A stretch of DNA of 5,321 nucleotides from Bacteroidota bacterium (GTDB lineage Bacteria; Bacteroidota; Bacteroidia; Chitinophagales; Chitinophagaceae): contig JAKAJX010000095.1 of the NCBI GenBank assembly GCA_021824855.1, positions 1 to 5,321 on the forward strand. Reading direction: 5' to 3'. This document shows, one piece after another, positions 4,502 to 5,321 of this stretch. The notes beneath the pieces are model-generated. The model had not been told where the DNA came from and did no database searches. It saw nothing but the letters and a program-made list of their open reading frames with translations. The stretch's first letter is position 1. Every line of letters begins with the position of its first letter. Made by a program: the position numbers and the translations under genes.

Positions 4502-5321
4502 GTTGATTTTCTGATGTTACTTGTAAAAAATAATTTTCTAAACTATTTTTTGGATAAATAGTAATTACACCTAATTCCGCTTTTACTAAAGCCGCATTTA
4601 ATTGAGGTATATGTATTTTATTTAGTTTTAAACTAAAAGATTCTTTACTTTTTTTAAGCAAATATTTACTCCATTCAGATTGCAATAACCAATTCCACGC
4701 AGCATCATTATCAATGGTAGATAATTCAACAATTGTTTGTGATGGATCAAATAAATCGGATGCAGTTCCTTCAATTATTTTTCTTCCTTTGTCTATAATT
4801 AAAACCTTGGAAGCAATTTGTTCTATTTCGTTTAGGAGATGAGAAGACACTAAAATAGTTTTTTTATCTTCTTTTGATAAATGCAAAATCAAGTTTCTAA
4901 TATCTGCAATACCTTGAGGGTCTAATCCATTAGTAGGTTCGTCCAAAATAATTAATGTGGGATTGTGTACCAATGCTATGGCAATGCCTAATCGTTGTTT
5001 CATTCCTTGCGAAAAAGTTTTTACCGTATCATTGGCTCGTTGTGCCAAGCCTACTCTTTCTAACTGTTGCATAAGCATTTTTCTTGTAAGCTGTATGCTA
5101 CTTAGCTTAGCAAAAAGTTGCAAATTTTGAAGTGCAGATAAGTAATTATATACATCGGGCTTTTCAATTACCGAACCAACTTGTTGCAAAATTTCTTTTC
5201 GATGCGATTGTAAGTTTAATCCAAATATTTCAATAGTTCCTGTGGTGGGCTTTATTAACGATAGCAACATACGAATAGTAGTACTCTTGCCTGCACCATT
5301 TTGTCCCAAAAAACCATAAAC
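4479..5321 (-). CDS. ABC-2 exporter ATP-binding protein (5' end outside window)
   Basis: The frame is open to the right edge (bases 5319-5321 are its first complete codon), giving 280 visible residues. It begins VYGFLGQNGAGKST, so about 25-30 N-terminal residues are missing. A TTG at 5309 just before the Walker A is not a plausible start. Visible motifs, numbered from the first visible residue: Walker A GQNGAGKST (6-14); a Q-loop region IEKPDVYNYLS with E53 in place of Q, as in BcrA/DrrA-type ATPases; a signature FSQGM (103-107) in place of LSGGQ; Walker B LIILDEP with D127 and E128; D-loop NGLDP; switch histidine in SSHLLNE (about 161). A C-terminal domain of about 100 residues follows. It powers the permease encoded next, which overlaps it by 23 nt. 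Its promoter lies outside the window. The substrate is unknown. Confidence 0.94.
   Translation of the reverse strand, partial: VYGFLGQNGAGKSTTIRMLLSLIKPTTGTIEIFGLNLQSHRKEILQQVGSVIEKPDVYNYLSALQNLQLFAKLSSIQLTRKMLMQQLERVGLAQRANDTVKTFSQGMKQRLGIAIALVHNPTLIILDEPTNGLDPQGIADIRNLILHLSKEDKKTILVSSHLLNEIEQIASKVLIIDKGRKIIEGTASDLFDPSQTIVELSTIDNDAAWNWLLQSEWSKYLLKKSKESFSLKLNKIHIPQLNAALVKAELGVITIYPKNSLENYFLQVTSENQHVEAFSN

Noticed and set aside
5307..5309. TTG as the start codon of the ABC ATPase
   Set aside because: It would begin the protein at the Walker A motif, and the frame stays open to the window edge with the usual family residues VYGFL before it. The gene is simply cut by the window.
1..5321. CRISPR array, tRNA, rRNA or insertion sequence
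   Set aside because: No regularly spaced repeats, tRNA-like cloverleaf, rRNA sequence, transposase or terminal inverted repeats were seen.

Overview
The window looks like a chromosomal segment from a member of the Bacteroidota, most plausibly the Chitinophagales/Sphingobacteriia side. Most of it is strongly A+T-rich, and its starts are preceded by A/T-rich stretches instead of Shine-Dalgarno motifs. One sequence matches the Bacteroidota -7 promoter element TAnnTTTG exactly. The protein types also fit: a DUF6364-like antitoxin, a lone RRM protein, and a cold-shock protein with a long lysine-rich N-terminal extension. The taxonomic placement is inference.

Layout, left to right. (1) Positions 2-196 are the 3' end of an unrecognised, less A+T-rich gene, closed by a clear Rho-independent terminator (232-257). 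(2) Positions 197-630 have no intact gene. They hold the terminator, a 12-bp perfect palindrome, a short stretch resembling a decayed copy of the first gene, a small hairpin, and a repeat-bearing putative promoter. (3) Positions 631-1285 are a two-gene toxin-antitoxin module: a ribbon-helix-helix antitoxin overlapping a VapC-like PIN-domain toxin by 11 nt. (4) A minus-strand gene (1416-1706) encodes a single-RRM RNA-binding protein. (5) A 488-nt non-coding gap separates it from a divergent plus-strand pair: a small unrecognised protein with a possible Sm-like strand pattern (2195-2443) and a cold-shock-domain protein (2476-2922). (6) A minus-strand operon enters from the right edge: an ABC-2 exporter ATPase cut by the window edge, its permease overlapping by 23 nt, and a secreted LolA-like protein 13 nt further on. 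It ends 6 nt from the cold-shock gene.

How the genes work together. The antitoxin and toxin almost certainly act as a pair and are probably autoregulated through a 9-bp direct repeat just before the antitoxin start. The RRM protein, the small protein and the cold-shock protein form a cluster of actual or possible RNA-binding proteins around one shared intergenic region, which suggests, without proving it, a common stress or cold response. The exporter and the LolA-like protein are co-oriented and tightly spaced, so they are probably co-expressed and act at the cell envelope.

Most of the window is ordinary housekeeping and accessory content. The least explained items are the small protein paired with the cold-shock gene, the long RNA-protein intergenic region, the antitoxin promoter repeats, and the possible decayed duplicate at 450-520.
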